Positions 21,266-30,719 of a stretch of 33,132 bases of DNA are shown one piece after another (position 1 is the stretch's first letter; each line of letters begins with the position of its first letter). The notes beneath the pieces were generated by a model that made no database searches, was not told the DNA's origin, and saw only the letters and a program-made list of their open reading frames with translations. The DNA is from an uncultured Cryomorphaceae bacterium. GTDB lineage: Bacteria; Bacteroidota; Bacteroidia; Flavobacteriales_D; Parvicellaceae. The position numbers and the translations under genes were made by a program. Location of the stretch: positions 1-33,132 of the forward strand of contig CAMZLL010000053.1 of the NCBI GenBank assembly GCA_947311505.1, written 5' to 3'.

Positions 21266-21778
21266 TTATTCTGCTAATAATTTTGCTTTTACCGCATCGT
21301 TAAGATTGACGCCTCCTGCATAAATCAATGTAGAAGAATCCAAAACATAGTCCAATCCTTTTTCTTTTGCTACTTCTGCTGCTGCAGCTTTGATTTTTAC
21401 GACTATTTTATTTAAAAGATATTCTTGTCTTTCTTGAACTTTCGTTTGCATTTCATATTGCATTTCTTCCAGTTTTTTTCCGCTTTCCATTACGTTTTTG
21501 TACTCCATTTCTAATAGTGCTTGATCGCAGGCATCAGGATTTGTTTCACAATCTTTTTGTTTTTTCATGAAATTAGCTTCTTTTGTTTGGTACATTGTAG
21601 CAAATGTTTCAAACTCTTTTTTCAGTTCAGTAGCAAAATTTTCCATTTCTATATTTGCTTGTTCATATTCTGGAAGCGTTTGTAGTAAATCCTCTGCACT
21701 TATATGTCCTATTTTTTGTGCATTTGCGGTAATGGCAAACATTAGTATTGTTAGTATTGAATATAGTGTCTTTTTCAT
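21266..21778 (-). CDS. OmpH/Skp family periplasmic chaperone (copy 2)
   Basis: Signal peptide; IGHISAEDLLQTLPEYEQANIEME, coiled-coil centre, AAAEVAKEKGLDYVLDSS C-terminal OmpH pattern; next to bamA. Confidence 0.9.
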   Translation of the reverse strand: MKKTLYSILTILMFAITANAQKIGHISAEDLLQTLPEYEQANIEMENFATELKKEFETFATMYQTKEANFMKKQKDCETNPDACDQALLEMEYKNVMESGKKLEEMQYEMQTKVQERQEYLLNKIVVKIKAAAAEVAKEKGLDYVLDSSTLIYAGGVNLNDAVKAKLLAE

Positions 21779-21831
21779 ATTATCTTTTTTTAGTTATTCT
21801 CTCAAATGAATTGAAAAATTATTGTTTATTG

Positions 21832-22341
21832 TTATTTTTTTAATTGTTTTAATAAATAATCACTCTTGTCATATTTGGTATTAACAAAAAGAATATTTGA
21901 GTTTTTACCTTTGTCAAATACAAAATCATATCCTTTGTCATCAGACATTTTTTTTATCGCCTTAGCTATTTCATCTTGTATTGGCTTTATTAGTTCTTGT
22001 CTTTTCTTAAACAAATCGCCTCCTACACCAAAACGTTGTTGTTGTAGTTTTTGCGCATCTTGTTGCATTTGAAAAATCTCTTTTTGTCTTTTCTTTTTTG
22101 CATCAGCTGGAAGTAAAATTTCTTCTTGCTTTAACTCAGCAATTTTTTTGTCGATACTAGCGTATGCTGCTTGAATTTCTGCTTGCCAAGTTTCGGATAA
22201 GTCGTCTATTTCTTTTTGGGCTTTTGTGTATTCTGGCATTTGACCAAGAACGTATTGTACATCTACGAAAGCGTATTTTTGTGCATTTACAGAACTCATA
22301 GTTCCAATTGCAAGCATTAAAACGAATATTATTTTTTTCAT
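21832..22341 (-). CDS. OmpH/Skp family periplasmic chaperone (copy 1)
   Basis: Signal peptide; YAFVDVQYVLGQMPEYTKAQKEID, charged coiled coil, AIKKMSDDKGYDFVFDKG. Confidence 0.92.
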   Translation of the reverse strand: MKKIIFVLMLAIGTMSSVNAQKYAFVDVQYVLGQMPEYTKAQKEIDDLSETWQAEIQAAYASIDKKIAELKQEEILLPADAKKKRQKEIFQMQQDAQKLQQQRFGVGGDLFKKRQELIKPIQDEIAKAIKKMSDDKGYDFVFDKGKNSNILFVNTKYDKSDYLLKQLKK

Positions 22342-22390
22342 TGTATTCTATTTATTTCTGCGAATTTATAAATTTATTTTTGATTGCGAT

Positions 22391-24964
22391 TTACAGTTCT
22401 CCAAGATTCATACCAATTGTGAAATGGAACTGTCCATGATATCCTTGGTTTTGAATTTCTGTGTTATGAGATCCTTCACCCCTGGCACCTGGATCTACTT
22501 TGTCGAATCCCCAGCCATAGTCTAATCCCATAAGACCAAACATTGGTAAGAATATACGAACTCCTACACCGGCAGATCGTTTTACAGATAGCGGATTGAA
22601 GTCTTTATAATTGTTCCATGTGTTACCAGCTTCTGCAAATCCGAGCATATATATAGTAGCCGAAGGATTTAATGAAAGTGGGTATCTCAATTCCATTGTG
22701 TATTTACTTATCAAAGCTCCTCCATGTTGAGGTGAAAGTACGCCATCGTCATATCCTCTCATAGCGATGATTTCTCTACCGTCAATATTGAATCCTGTAA
22801 GTCCTGCTCCTCCCATATAGAATCTTTCAAATCCTGTAGTGGGCAATTTCTTATTGTATCTATTTAATAATCCAACTCCAATTCGAGCATTTACGACTAA
22901 TTTACGATCCTTTGTTAGAGGGGCAAACCATGAGGATGTAAATTTAATTTTGTTGTATTCCAGCCATTTATTGATTTCTTGATCGGTTTTTTGAGAATAA
23001 TCATCTATGCCATCAAAGAACGAGTATGTAGGTGTGGTTTTAAAGGATAATTTGGTTACTGAACCTGTACGAGTATATAGTTGTTGATCTTGCGAGTTTC
23101 TAGAGATACTAAATTTATAACTTAAGTTATTGGCATAGCCATTTGAGAAGGAGAAAATGTTTCCATAGTTATTAATGTCGTAATATTGATAGGATAACAA
23201 GTGTTGCACTACAAATTTATCATCAGGCCATTTCAATCTTTTACCTAACCCTACAGAAATACTTGGTATTTTTATATAAGCACGATCAAGGTTTTTTACT
23301 CTTTTTCCGTCTCCGTCTCTAACGATTTTATTGTTTGCGTCTCTTTTATAAATAGGATCTTGAGCTTGTACAGAGTAAGAGCCAGAAAGGGTGAAACTTT
23401 GTGGTTTTTTTCCTCCAAGCCAAGGTTCTGTAAATGAAAAATTATACGACTGGTACCAGTATCCATTAGATTGTGCTCGAATGGTTAGTCGCTGACCGTC
23501 TCCAGCTGGAAGAGGTGTCCAAGAGCCTTTTTTGAAGAGTTTTCTCAATGAAAAATTATTAAACGTTAAACCTAACGTTCCTACTACTCTTCCTGCTCCA
23601 AAACCACCAGAAAGCTCAATTTGATCACTTGGGCTTTCTTCTACCGTATATTCAATGTCAACTGTTCCGTCTGCGGCATTTGGTATTGGGTTTACACCCA
23701 ACGTTTCCGGATTGAAATATCCATTTTGAGAAAGTAATCTTTGTGAGTTAATTACGGCTTCACGACTAAACAAATCACCTGGTTTGGTATATAAATCTCG
23801 TATGATTACGTGATCAGAAGTTTTGGTGTTCCCGATTACAGATATTGTTTTAATTCGAGCTTGCTTACCTTCGTAGATTCTAAATTCTAAATCTACAGAA
23901 TCATTAGAAACTTGCTTTTCGCTAGGTGTAACTTGAAAGAATAAATGCCCATCATCCATATATAAAGAAGAAATGTCATTGCCGGCTGGATTCATATATA
24001 ATCGAGTATCCAATGTAGCTTGGTTGTATTCATCTCCAGGTTTAATTCCTAATATTGTATCCAACTGTCCATCTCTATATTTAACATTTCCTACCCAGTT
24101 GATGCTTCTAATGTAGTATTTATTTCCTTCATCAATATTCATTTTGATGTTTATAGTTTTCTCGTCAAAATCATAAACGGTGTCGTAGGTTATTTCAGCA
24201 TCTCTATAGGCGAGATCTACATATTTAGTTATAATGTTTTTCTTATCTTCTTTATATAATGAGCTGTTAAACTTTGATCTCCAAAAAAGTTTCCACCATT
24301 TTTTCTCTTTTGTTTTTTTCATCTGACGTTTTATTTTTCCGTCAGTCATTTGAGTATTTCCTTCTATAATGATTTCATTAATTTTATAACGAGGCCCTTT
24401 CACTACTTTGTAATGTATGTATGATTTTCCTGAAATGGTATCTGGTTTGGTATAGCTTGTTGCTGTTGCCTTAAAATAGCCTTTTTCTATAAAAACACCT
24501 TTAGCCACCCTATTTACTTTGTTTAGCAATTCAGGAGTGATGGATTGGTTTATTTTTATATTTAGATTTTCTTCTATTTTATTGTGCTCCGCACGTGTCA
24601 ATCCTCTTGATGGTTTTAAACCGATATACGCTTCGTGTTCGATAAGTTTTATTCTTAGGTATATGTTATTGCCCTGAACTTTGTCGGCTATTATTTGCAC
24701 ATCGGAATAAAGATCAGAATCCCAAAGAGATTTGATAGCTTGAGTAATGTCACTACCTGGAACTGTGATAACTTGCCCGATAGTCAACCCCGATTTTAAG
24801 CGTACCCAATTTTCATTGGTGTTATAGGAACCGTCAATAACGACATCGCTAGCTATGGTATATGATTTAGGAGAATCATAGCCGAAACTATTTAAGGTTC
24901 CTCCTTGTGTATATCCTAGTATAAAGGATACGCACAAGGTCAATAGAAGGATTATTTTATTCAT
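22391..24964 (-). CDS. bamA: Outer membrane protein assembly factor BamA
   Basis: Multiple POTRA repeats, VEESPSDQIELSGGFGAG, FTEPWLGGKKPQSFTLSGSYS, RFYMGGAGLTGFNIDGREIIAMRGYDD, C-terminal barrel. Confidence 0.96.
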   Translation of the reverse strand: MNKIILLLTLCVSFILGYTQGGTLNSFGYDSPKSYTIASDVVIDGSYNTNENWVRLKSGLTIGQVITVPGSDITQAIKSLWDSDLYSDVQIIADKVQGNNIYLRIKLIEHEAYIGLKPSRGLTRAEHNKIEENLNIKINQSITPELLNKVNRVAKGVFIEKGYFKATATSYTKPDTISGKSYIHYKVVKGPRYKINEIIIEGNTQMTDGKIKRQMKKTKEKKWWKLFWRSKFNSSLYKEDKKNIITKYVDLAYRDAEITYDTVYDFDEKTINIKMNIDEGNKYYIRSINWVGNVKYRDGQLDTILGIKPGDEYNQATLDTRLYMNPAGNDISSLYMDDGHLFFQVTPSEKQVSNDSVDLEFRIYEGKQARIKTISVIGNTKTSDHVIIRDLYTKPGDLFSREAVINSQRLLSQNGYFNPETLGVNPIPNAADGTVDIEYTVEESPSDQIELSGGFGAGRVVGTLGLTFNNFSLRKLFKKGSWTPLPAGDGQRLTIRAQSNGYWYQSYNFSFTEPWLGGKKPQSFTLSGSYSVQAQDPIYKRDANNKIVRDGDGKRVKNLDRAYIKIPSISVGLGKRLKWPDDKFVVQHLLSYQYYDINNYGNIFSFSNGYANNLSYKFSISRNSQDQQLYTRTGSVTKLSFKTTPTYSFFDGIDDYSQKTDQEINKWLEYNKIKFTSSWFAPLTKDRKLVVNARIGVGLLNRYNKKLPTTGFERFYMGGAGLTGFNIDGREIIAMRGYDDGVLSPQHGGALISKYTMELRYPLSLNPSATIYMLGFAEAGNTWNNYKDFNPLSVKRSAGVGVRIFLPMFGLMGLDYGWGFDKVDPGARGEGSHNTEIQNQGYHGQFHFTIGMNLGEL

Positions 24965-25706
24965 TTTCTAGTAATTGTTCGCTAGTTTTTCCAAATCTTC
25001 GCTCTCTCGATTGAAATTGGTAAACTGCTTCGTATAAATTTTCTTTTTTAAAATCAGGCCACAAAACTTCAGTAAAATACAATTCAGAATACGCCACTTG
25101 CCACAGTAGGAAATTACTTATTCTACATTCTCCACTGGTTCTGATTAATAATTCTGGATCAGGAAAGTTTGCTGTATTGAGATAAGAACTTACAAGTGCA
25201 TCATTTATTTCTTTTGGAGCAATCTTTTTTTCTTCTATATCAGTGGCTATTTTTTTTATGGCATTGGTAATTTCCCAACGAGAACTATAACTTAATGCCA
25301 AAATCAAAGTGATATTAGTGTTGTTAGCTGTTGCTTTTTTACTTTCTTCAAGCGCTTGCTTACAACCTGGAGGTAAACTATCCATATCTCCTATTACTTC
25401 TAATCGCACTCCTTTTTTGTTTAAAGAATCTACTTCTGATGTTATGGTCTTTACCAATAAATCCATTAACGCATCTACTTCTTCTTTGGGTCTGTTCCAA
25501 TTTTCTGTACTAAATGCGTAGAGTGTAAGGTATTTTACCTTTATCTCAGCAGCAGCAGTTAACGCTTCTCTTACTGATTCTACACCGGCTGTATGTCCAT
25601 ATATTCGGTGTTCGCCTTTTTGTTGCGCCCATCTGCCATTACCATCCATTATGATAGCAATGTGTTGTGGTACTTTTTCTTTTATGATTTTGTCTTTAAA
25701 AGGCAT
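24957..25706 (-). CDS. uppS: Isoprenyl transferase (undecaprenyl diphosphate synthase)
   Basis: HIAIIMDGNGRWAQQKGEHRIYGHTAGVESVRE, LTLYAFSTENWNRPKEEV, PDPELLIRTSGECRISNFLLWQVAYSELYF. Overlaps bamA by 8 bp. Confidence 0.97.
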   Translation of the reverse strand: MPFKDKIIKEKVPQHIAIIMDGNGRWAQQKGEHRIYGHTAGVESVREALTAAAEIKVKYLTLYAFSTENWNRPKEEVDALMDLLVKTITSEVDSLNKKGVRLEVIGDMDSLPPGCKQALEESKKATANNTNITLILALSYSSRWEITNAIKKIATDIEEKKIAPKEINDALVSSYLNTANFPDPELLIRTSGECRISNFLLWQVAYSELYFTEVLWPDFKKENLYEAVYQFQSRERRFGKTSEQLLENE

Positions 25707-25885
25707 TTTTGTCTTAATCTAAATTAGAAGTCTGCAAATTTCTAAAAAATAACGAGATACCCGCATTTTTATTAGAAATAAAAGTCCAAAATTTGTTAAT
25801 TACTTGTTCGTTGGTGATAACTTTATATATAGTAGCTGTCTTTGTGTTGATTAGCTGCTTGTTTTTAGGGAGGAAAACGTGCGGT

Positions 25886-26707
25886 TTACCATTTAGCACA
25901 AGTGGTATGTTCAAATAATCTAAAACTTAACGATATCCCAAACATATAATACCAATCTTTATTTTGGGCATTACCCCTCGAGTATCCTTCATTGGAATTT
26001 CTTAAATTTTGGTTTTCTAAGCTAGGGTCAGAAAGTTGAGCTGCTAAAAGTCCGCTTTCCTCATGGAGTAGGGAGGCATCCACATAGTTGCCACTAACAT
26101 CGTCTAAATAATCTGTAAATGTTTTTCTCACACCATATTCAATCCCCATTGAAACTCTGCTAGACAGATTGAATTTTACACCTACACCTACCGGTATGGA
26201 TAGTTGATTCAGATTATAGGGCTTTTTAGAGTTTTGAGAAGTTCCTTGTCCTTCTGTACCTAACGATTGAAGTTCTATCCAGTTGCCCTCGTATTGCCCC
26301 ATAGGATTCATTTTAAAATAGGTTAATCCTAAAAATAAATAGGGGGTTCCTCTATATCTTCTGCTACCTACTTCGTATTTTAAGTAATGGAATTCGATTA
26401 GCGGACCTATTTCTAAGATTTTTGATTGAAAATTTAGATTTCTATTAACTAACCGTTCCGATTCTGATTTGGAGTCAAATGCTTCTACTTTTCCGTACAT
26501 TAACTGAAATCGAAAGGACAACCTTTTGCTTTTTTTTATCTGATTTCTGTAAAATATCCCTCCGCTAAATTTAGTGTTCTCAAAATGTCCTGTAGGGTTT
26601 AAGTCTCCTATGTAATAAGAGCCTCCTGCCATTCCTCCAAATTCAGGAACTTGTGAGTAGCCATTTAAAATGTAACCTAAAAAAATAAGTGAAACTATTA
26701 TTTTCAT
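25886..26707 (-). CDS. DUF6089-like outer membrane protein (copy 2)
   Basis: Signal peptide; VPEFGGMAGGSYYIGDLNPTGHFENTKFSGGIFYR...PVGVGVKFNLSSRVSMGIEYGVRKTFTDYLDDVSGNYVD; located upstream of uppS. Confidence 0.8.
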   Translation of the reverse strand: MKIIVSLIFLGYILNGYSQVPEFGGMAGGSYYIGDLNPTGHFENTKFSGGIFYRNQIKKSKRLSFRFQLMYGKVEAFDSKSESERLVNRNLNFQSKILEIGPLIEFHYLKYEVGSRRYRGTPYLFLGLTYFKMNPMGQYEGNWIELQSLGTEGQGTSQNSKKPYNLNQLSIPVGVGVKFNLSSRVSMGIEYGVRKTFTDYLDDVSGNYVDASLLHEESGLLAAQLSDPSLENQNLRNSNEGYSRGNAQNKDWYYMFGISLSFRLFEHTTCAKW

Positions 26708-26742
26708 TTTAAAGAAACGAATTATTGTATAATTTATTTTAT

Positions 26743-27624
26743 TTAGAACTTAGGAAGGTTGTTTCTGCCTTTTAAGAATTTATAATTAAATGTAAGCATT
26801 GTCAATAGAAAGGAGTCGTTTTCAGTAGCACCACCTCTTTGTTGTCCTGGATTTGTAGCATACGAATCATCAGAGTCGGAAATGTTATTTAAAGCGGGAT
26901 TTGCTAGGTATTGTTCCATTTCTGATGCGTTTGATTTATCTATATATGTGGTCGAAACATCGTCAATGTAGTCTGTGGTAGTATATCTTAAACCCATTTC
27001 TAGTCCTATACTCATTTGTCTTGAGAGTGCATATTTAAATCCCGCACCAAATGGCATAGATACTGCTATTTTTTTATACTTAACACCTTCTGTTTCTAAG
27101 GGGGCTAATTTCACCCATTTTCCATTATATTTAGCTTTTGGATTGAACCAAAATCCGCCAATTCCGATGAACATATAAGGCGAGATTCTTCTCACTTTCT
27201 TTCCGATGATACCTTTGCTTCTGTATAAATGTCCAAAATATTCTCGCATTGGATAAAATTCAAAACGACCAGAAAACTCTATGGCAGGTGATCTAAAATG
27301 TAAGTTTCGGTTGTTCCTAAAAGTTTCTGTGGTAAGTGCATCATCTCCGTTAAGTCTAGCATACGTTAGATCTCCTTTTATAGCAAACATTGGGGTTAAA
27401 AAATAGCGATATCCTACAGCAACTGATGGTCTAGTTAGTTTAAATTCAAGGTCTTTAAAGCCTGTAATACCTTTTGAACCTAAGGTGTTGGCTCCTCCTA
27501 ATTCCCCTAGGAAGTGAGACGTGCCAATAGCTACGGAAACTTCCCCTCTATAATATTTCCAATGTTGAGAATAGCCAAGGTGACTTGCTAAAAGGAGTAA
27601 AAAGGCGATGGTTAATGTTTTCAT
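26743..27624 (-). CDS. DUF6089-like outer membrane protein (copy 1)
   Basis: Signal peptide; GEVSVAIGTSHFLGELGGAN...SMPFGAGFKYALSRQMSIGLEMGLRYTTTDYIDDVSTTYID; paralog of the neighbour. Confidence 0.82.
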   Translation of the reverse strand: MKTLTIAFLLLLASHLGYSQHWKYYRGEVSVAIGTSHFLGELGGANTLGSKGITGFKDLEFKLTRPSVAVGYRYFLTPMFAIKGDLTYARLNGDDALTTETFRNNRNLHFRSPAIEFSGRFEFYPMREYFGHLYRSKGIIGKKVRRISPYMFIGIGGFWFNPKAKYNGKWVKLAPLETEGVKYKKIAVSMPFGAGFKYALSRQMSIGLEMGLRYTTTDYIDDVSTTYIDKSNASEMEQYLANPALNNISDSDDSYATNPGQQRGGATENDSFLLTMLTFNYKFLKGRNNLPKF

Positions 27625-27686
27625 TTTTATGTTTATTAATTACAAAAATAGAGTATTTATTATTAAGTCTGTTTTTTTTTGAATAT

Positions 27687-28565
27687 TTAATTTCTTCTAT
27701 CCTGTCCCCAAAGTAGTTTTTTACGAATGGTTTTGAAGAAGTTTTGATATTCAAATTGCACCAAATGAATGGAGAATTCAGATTTGTTAAGGGTTATTTC
27801 CTCAGTGATGGGTATCGGCTTTGAATGTGAATCTAAGGTTACTAAAACATCTTCTTGTCGTCCTTCAACTTTAACTTTTATTTCTACATCATTGGGTACT
27901 ATGATAGGTCTCGCGGTAAGATTGTGTGGTGCTATGGGGTTGATGATAAAACTGGCACTTGAAGGGTCTAGAATTGGGCCTCCACAGCTTAGAGAGTAGG
28001 CAGTAGATCCTGTAGGAGTGCTGATAATAAGACCATCTGCCCAGTATGAGTTTAAAAATTCGCCATTTACGTATGTGTGTAGGGTTAGCATCGAAGCGGT
28101 ATCTTTCTTATGGATGGTCACTTCATTTAGTGCAAAATTATCTGTGCCAAATGCGTTTGACTCGGATTGCATAGAGAGCAAACTTCGATTTTCAAGTCTA
28201 TAATTACCCTCGATGAGCTGCTTTAGTACTATTTCTACGTCTTCTTTTGCATTGTTAGCAAGGAAACCCAGCCTACCTGTGTTGATTCCCACGATAGGAA
28301 TATTTGAATCGCCAATAGAGGTTATGGTGTCTAAAATAGTTCCATCGCCACCAATACTGATTACAAAATCAATATGTCCTTCTAGTTTTTTAGAATCGCT
28401 ATATGTAGGAGAGTCAAAAGGAGGATATGCTCTATTTTTTATAAATTTAGCAAACTTATCATAAGTAATTGATTCAATATTATATTCGGAAAATAGCGTA
28501 TATAATTTTGCAATCATTTCATCAGCCTCTTCATCAAAGCGTTTTCCGTAAACAACTATTTTCAT
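27687..28565 (-). CDS. nadK: NAD kinase
   Basis: VISIGGDGTILDTI, GINTGRLGFLAN, NEVTIHK, ADGLIISTPTGSTAYSLSCGGPI, NPIAPHNLTARPIIVP. Confidence 0.96.
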   Translation of the reverse strand: MKIVVYGKRFDEEADEMIAKLYTLFSEYNIESITYDKFAKFIKNRAYPPFDSPTYSDSKKLEGHIDFVISIGGDGTILDTITSIGDSNIPIVGINTGRLGFLANNAKEDVEIVLKQLIEGNYRLENRSLLSMQSESNAFGTDNFALNEVTIHKKDTASMLTLHTYVNGEFLNSYWADGLIISTPTGSTAYSLSCGGPILDPSSASFIINPIAPHNLTARPIIVPNDVEIKVKVEGRQEDVLVTLDSHSKPIPITEEITLNKSEFSIHLVQFEYQNFFKTIRKKLLWGQDRRN

Positions 28566-28726
28566 TTTATTTAGTTTACCCGAATTATTCCCAATTTTTC
28601 TATTATAAAGTCAAACTAACTGCAATACACGAAGATTATCGAAGTTTACTTAGCTCAAAATAGGGTTATAATTCCTTTTCTTAAAAACTTCTATACTTCT
28701 CAATTCTATTAGTATTATGTCTTTTC

Positions 28727-28772
28727 ATAACGAAAACCTTTGAATAATTCGAGTTAAGAAGGTTTTCGTTAT
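28727..28772. repeat. 14-bp perfect inverted repeat downstream of the carboxyltransferase gene (possible terminator)
   Basis: 28727-28740 ATAACGAAAACCTT, 18-nt loop, 28759-28772 AAGGTTTTCGTTAT. Confidence 0.75.
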
Positions 28773-28793
28773 CAAAATGCTTCGATTTTTTTA

Positions 28794-30431
28794 TTAAACT
28801 TGCATTACACCTACATTGTATCTTTTATCCGTGGGAGCTTGATTGGCAGCTTCTATGCCCATAGAAATCCATGTACGAGTATCCAAAGGGTCAATTATAG
28901 CATCTAACCAAATTCTGGAAGCGGCATAATATGGAGAGGTTTGCGCATCATAGCGAGATTTGATTTTGTTGTACATTTTTTCTTCAGCTTCTTTGTCTAT
29001 TTCTTCTCCTTTTGATTTTTTACTTGCTACTTCTATTTGCATCAAAACTTTAGCTGCTTGTGCTCCCCCCATTACAGCTAGCTTGCATGAAGGCCATCCT
29101 ACTATTAGCCTTGGGTCGTATGCTTTTCCACACATTGCATAATTTCCTGCACCATATGAGTTCCCTATTATTATAGTGAATTTAGGAACTACTGAATTTG
29201 ACATTGCACTTACTAATTTGGCACCGTCCTTAATTATTCCTCCATGTTCAGATCGTGAACCAACCATAAATCCTGTTACATCTTGTAAAAATACCAAAGG
29301 AATTTTCTTTTGGTTGCAATTCATTATAAATCGAGCAGCTTTATCAGCAGAATCACTATAAATGACACCTCCAAATTGCATTTCACCTTTTTTATTTTTT
29401 ATTATTTCTCTATTGTTGGCAACAATCCCTACTGACCAGCCATCAATACGAGCATAGCCACATAGGATTGTTTTTCCATATCCTTTTTTGTATTCGGTGA
29501 ATTTGGACTCATCAACCAATCGTTTTATAATTTCAATTGACTGATACGGTGTCGTCCGATCTTCAGGAAGGATGCCGTAAATTTCATTTTCATCTAAAGT
29601 TGGGGTTTTAGATTTTTCTCTGCTATAACCTGCATCTTCTATATTCCCTATTTTATCAAATATATCTCTGATGGTTTGTAAACACTCTTTGTCATCTTTA
29701 GATTTATAATCAGTAACACCGCTAATTTCACAGTGACTTGTAGCACCACCTAGTGTTTCGTTGTCGATAATTTCTCCTACCGCAGCTTTTACTAGATAAG
29801 ATCCTGCTAAAAAGATACTTCCGGTTTTATCAACGATAAGCGCTTCGTCACTCATAATGGGTAGGTACGCTCCACCTGCAACGCAACTTCCCATGATTGC
29901 AGATATTTGCGTTATTCCCATAGAGCTCATTATGGCATTGTTTCTAAACATACGTCCAAAATGTTCTTTATCTGGAAATATTTCATCTTGCATAGGTAAG
30001 AATACGCCAGCACTATCTACTAAATAGATAATTGGTAATTTGTTTTCGATAGCAATTTCTTGGGCTCTTAAATTCTTTTTTGCGGTTATTGGAAACCAAG
30101 CTCCTGCTTTTACGGTGGCATCATTGGCCACTACTATACATTGTCTTTCTGCTACGTATCCTATTACTACCACAACTCCACCACTGGGACAACCTCCGTA
30201 TTCTTTGTACATTCCATTACCAGCAAAAGCTCCTATTTCAATCCTATTTGCGTTTTTGTCGAGTAATAAATCAATTCGTTCTCTGGCTGTTAACTTTCCT
30301 TTTTTGTGATGCTTTTCTATTTTTTTTTCTCCTCCTCCTAAGTAAACTTTATCTAACGCGCTGTTTAGATCTGATACCATCATTTTGTTTACATCTTCAT
30401 TCTTGTTGAATGCTAATTCTTTTGCTTTCAT
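28794..30431 (-). CDS. Acyl-CoA carboxylase carboxyltransferase subunit (methylcrotonyl/propionyl-CoA carboxylase beta type)
   Basis: KKGKLTARERIDLLLD, MGSCVAGGAYLPIMSDEALIV, GSIFLAGSYLVKAAVGE, GGATSHCEISGVTDY, FLQDVTGFMVG, IGNSYGAGNYAMCGKAYDPRL. Start at 30431 preferred; the ORF-track extension to 30608 runs through a repeat. Confidence 0.93.
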   Translation of the reverse strand: MKAKELAFNKNEDVNKMMVSDLNSALDKVYLGGGEKKIEKHHKKGKLTARERIDLLLDKNANRIEIGAFAGNGMYKEYGGCPSGGVVVVIGYVAERQCIVVANDATVKAGAWFPITAKKNLRAQEIAIENKLPIIYLVDSAGVFLPMQDEIFPDKEHFGRMFRNNAIMSSMGITQISAIMGSCVAGGAYLPIMSDEALIVDKTGSIFLAGSYLVKAAVGEIIDNETLGGATSHCEISGVTDYKSKDDKECLQTIRDIFDKIGNIEDAGYSREKSKTPTLDENEIYGILPEDRTTPYQSIEIIKRLVDESKFTEYKKGYGKTILCGYARIDGWSVGIVANNREIIKNKKGEMQFGGVIYSDSADKAARFIMNCNQKKIPLVFLQDVTGFMVGSRSEHGGIIKDGAKLVSAMSNSVVPKFTIIIGNSYGAGNYAMCGKAYDPRLIVGWPSCKLAVMGGAQAAKVLMQIEVASKKSKGEEIDKEAEEKMYNKIKSRYDAQTSPYYAASRIWLDAIIDPLDTRTWISMGIEAANQAPTDKRYNVGVMQV

Positions 30432-30476
30432 ATAATCGTGTGTGTTGAAGGTACGAAGATAGTAATTTTTAGGTTT

Positions 30477-30513
30477 AATGTATGATGTCTTATGTAGAAT
30501 GTACGATGTCCTA
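30477..30513. repeat. Two tandem imperfect copies of a 16-nt ATG/ATGT-rich unit
   Basis: 30477 AATGTATGATGTCTTA 30492; 30498 AATGTACGATGTCCTA 30513 (14/16 identical), 5-nt spacer. Confidence 0.75.
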
Positions 30514-30719
30514 CCTGAATCGAATATTGGTTGATGTTGAATGAAGGTATAGAATAGTCTATTTAGAGACTTTCGGTTGCAATTATTCAATCTCCGATTA
30601 GTTTTCAATTCCTTAAAAAAACATTTTATCCATGTTCATATATTCAATAAATCGTTTATTCGTTTCGTGGCATCTAAATATTATTTTAAATACTTTTGCA
30701 ACATCAATAAAAAGAATAA

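Noticed and set aside
25714-25914. 66-aa ORF between the DUF6089-like gene and uppS
   Set aside because: AT-rich, no recognisable motif, overlaps the end of the neighbouring CDS; most likely non-coding spacer.
27548-27754. 68-aa minus-strand ORF between nadK and DUF6089-like copy 1
   Set aside because: Overlaps both genes out of frame; Asn/Lys-rich random translation.
21832-28565. The nadK-DUF6089-uppS-bamA-skp gene cluster as a novel system
   Set aside because: Gene order resembles a common Bacteroidota envelope-biogenesis cluster; only the barrel duplication stands out.
30040-30409. Antisense ORFs (89 and 109 aa) inside the carboxyltransferase gene
   Set aside because: Fully antisense to a confidently identified conserved gene; a composition by-product.
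30432-30608. N-terminal extension of the carboxyltransferase ORF (MKTNRRLNNCNRK...NTHDY)
   Set aside because: Runs through tandem intergenic repeats and precedes the first plausible family-like start at 30431; no coding character.
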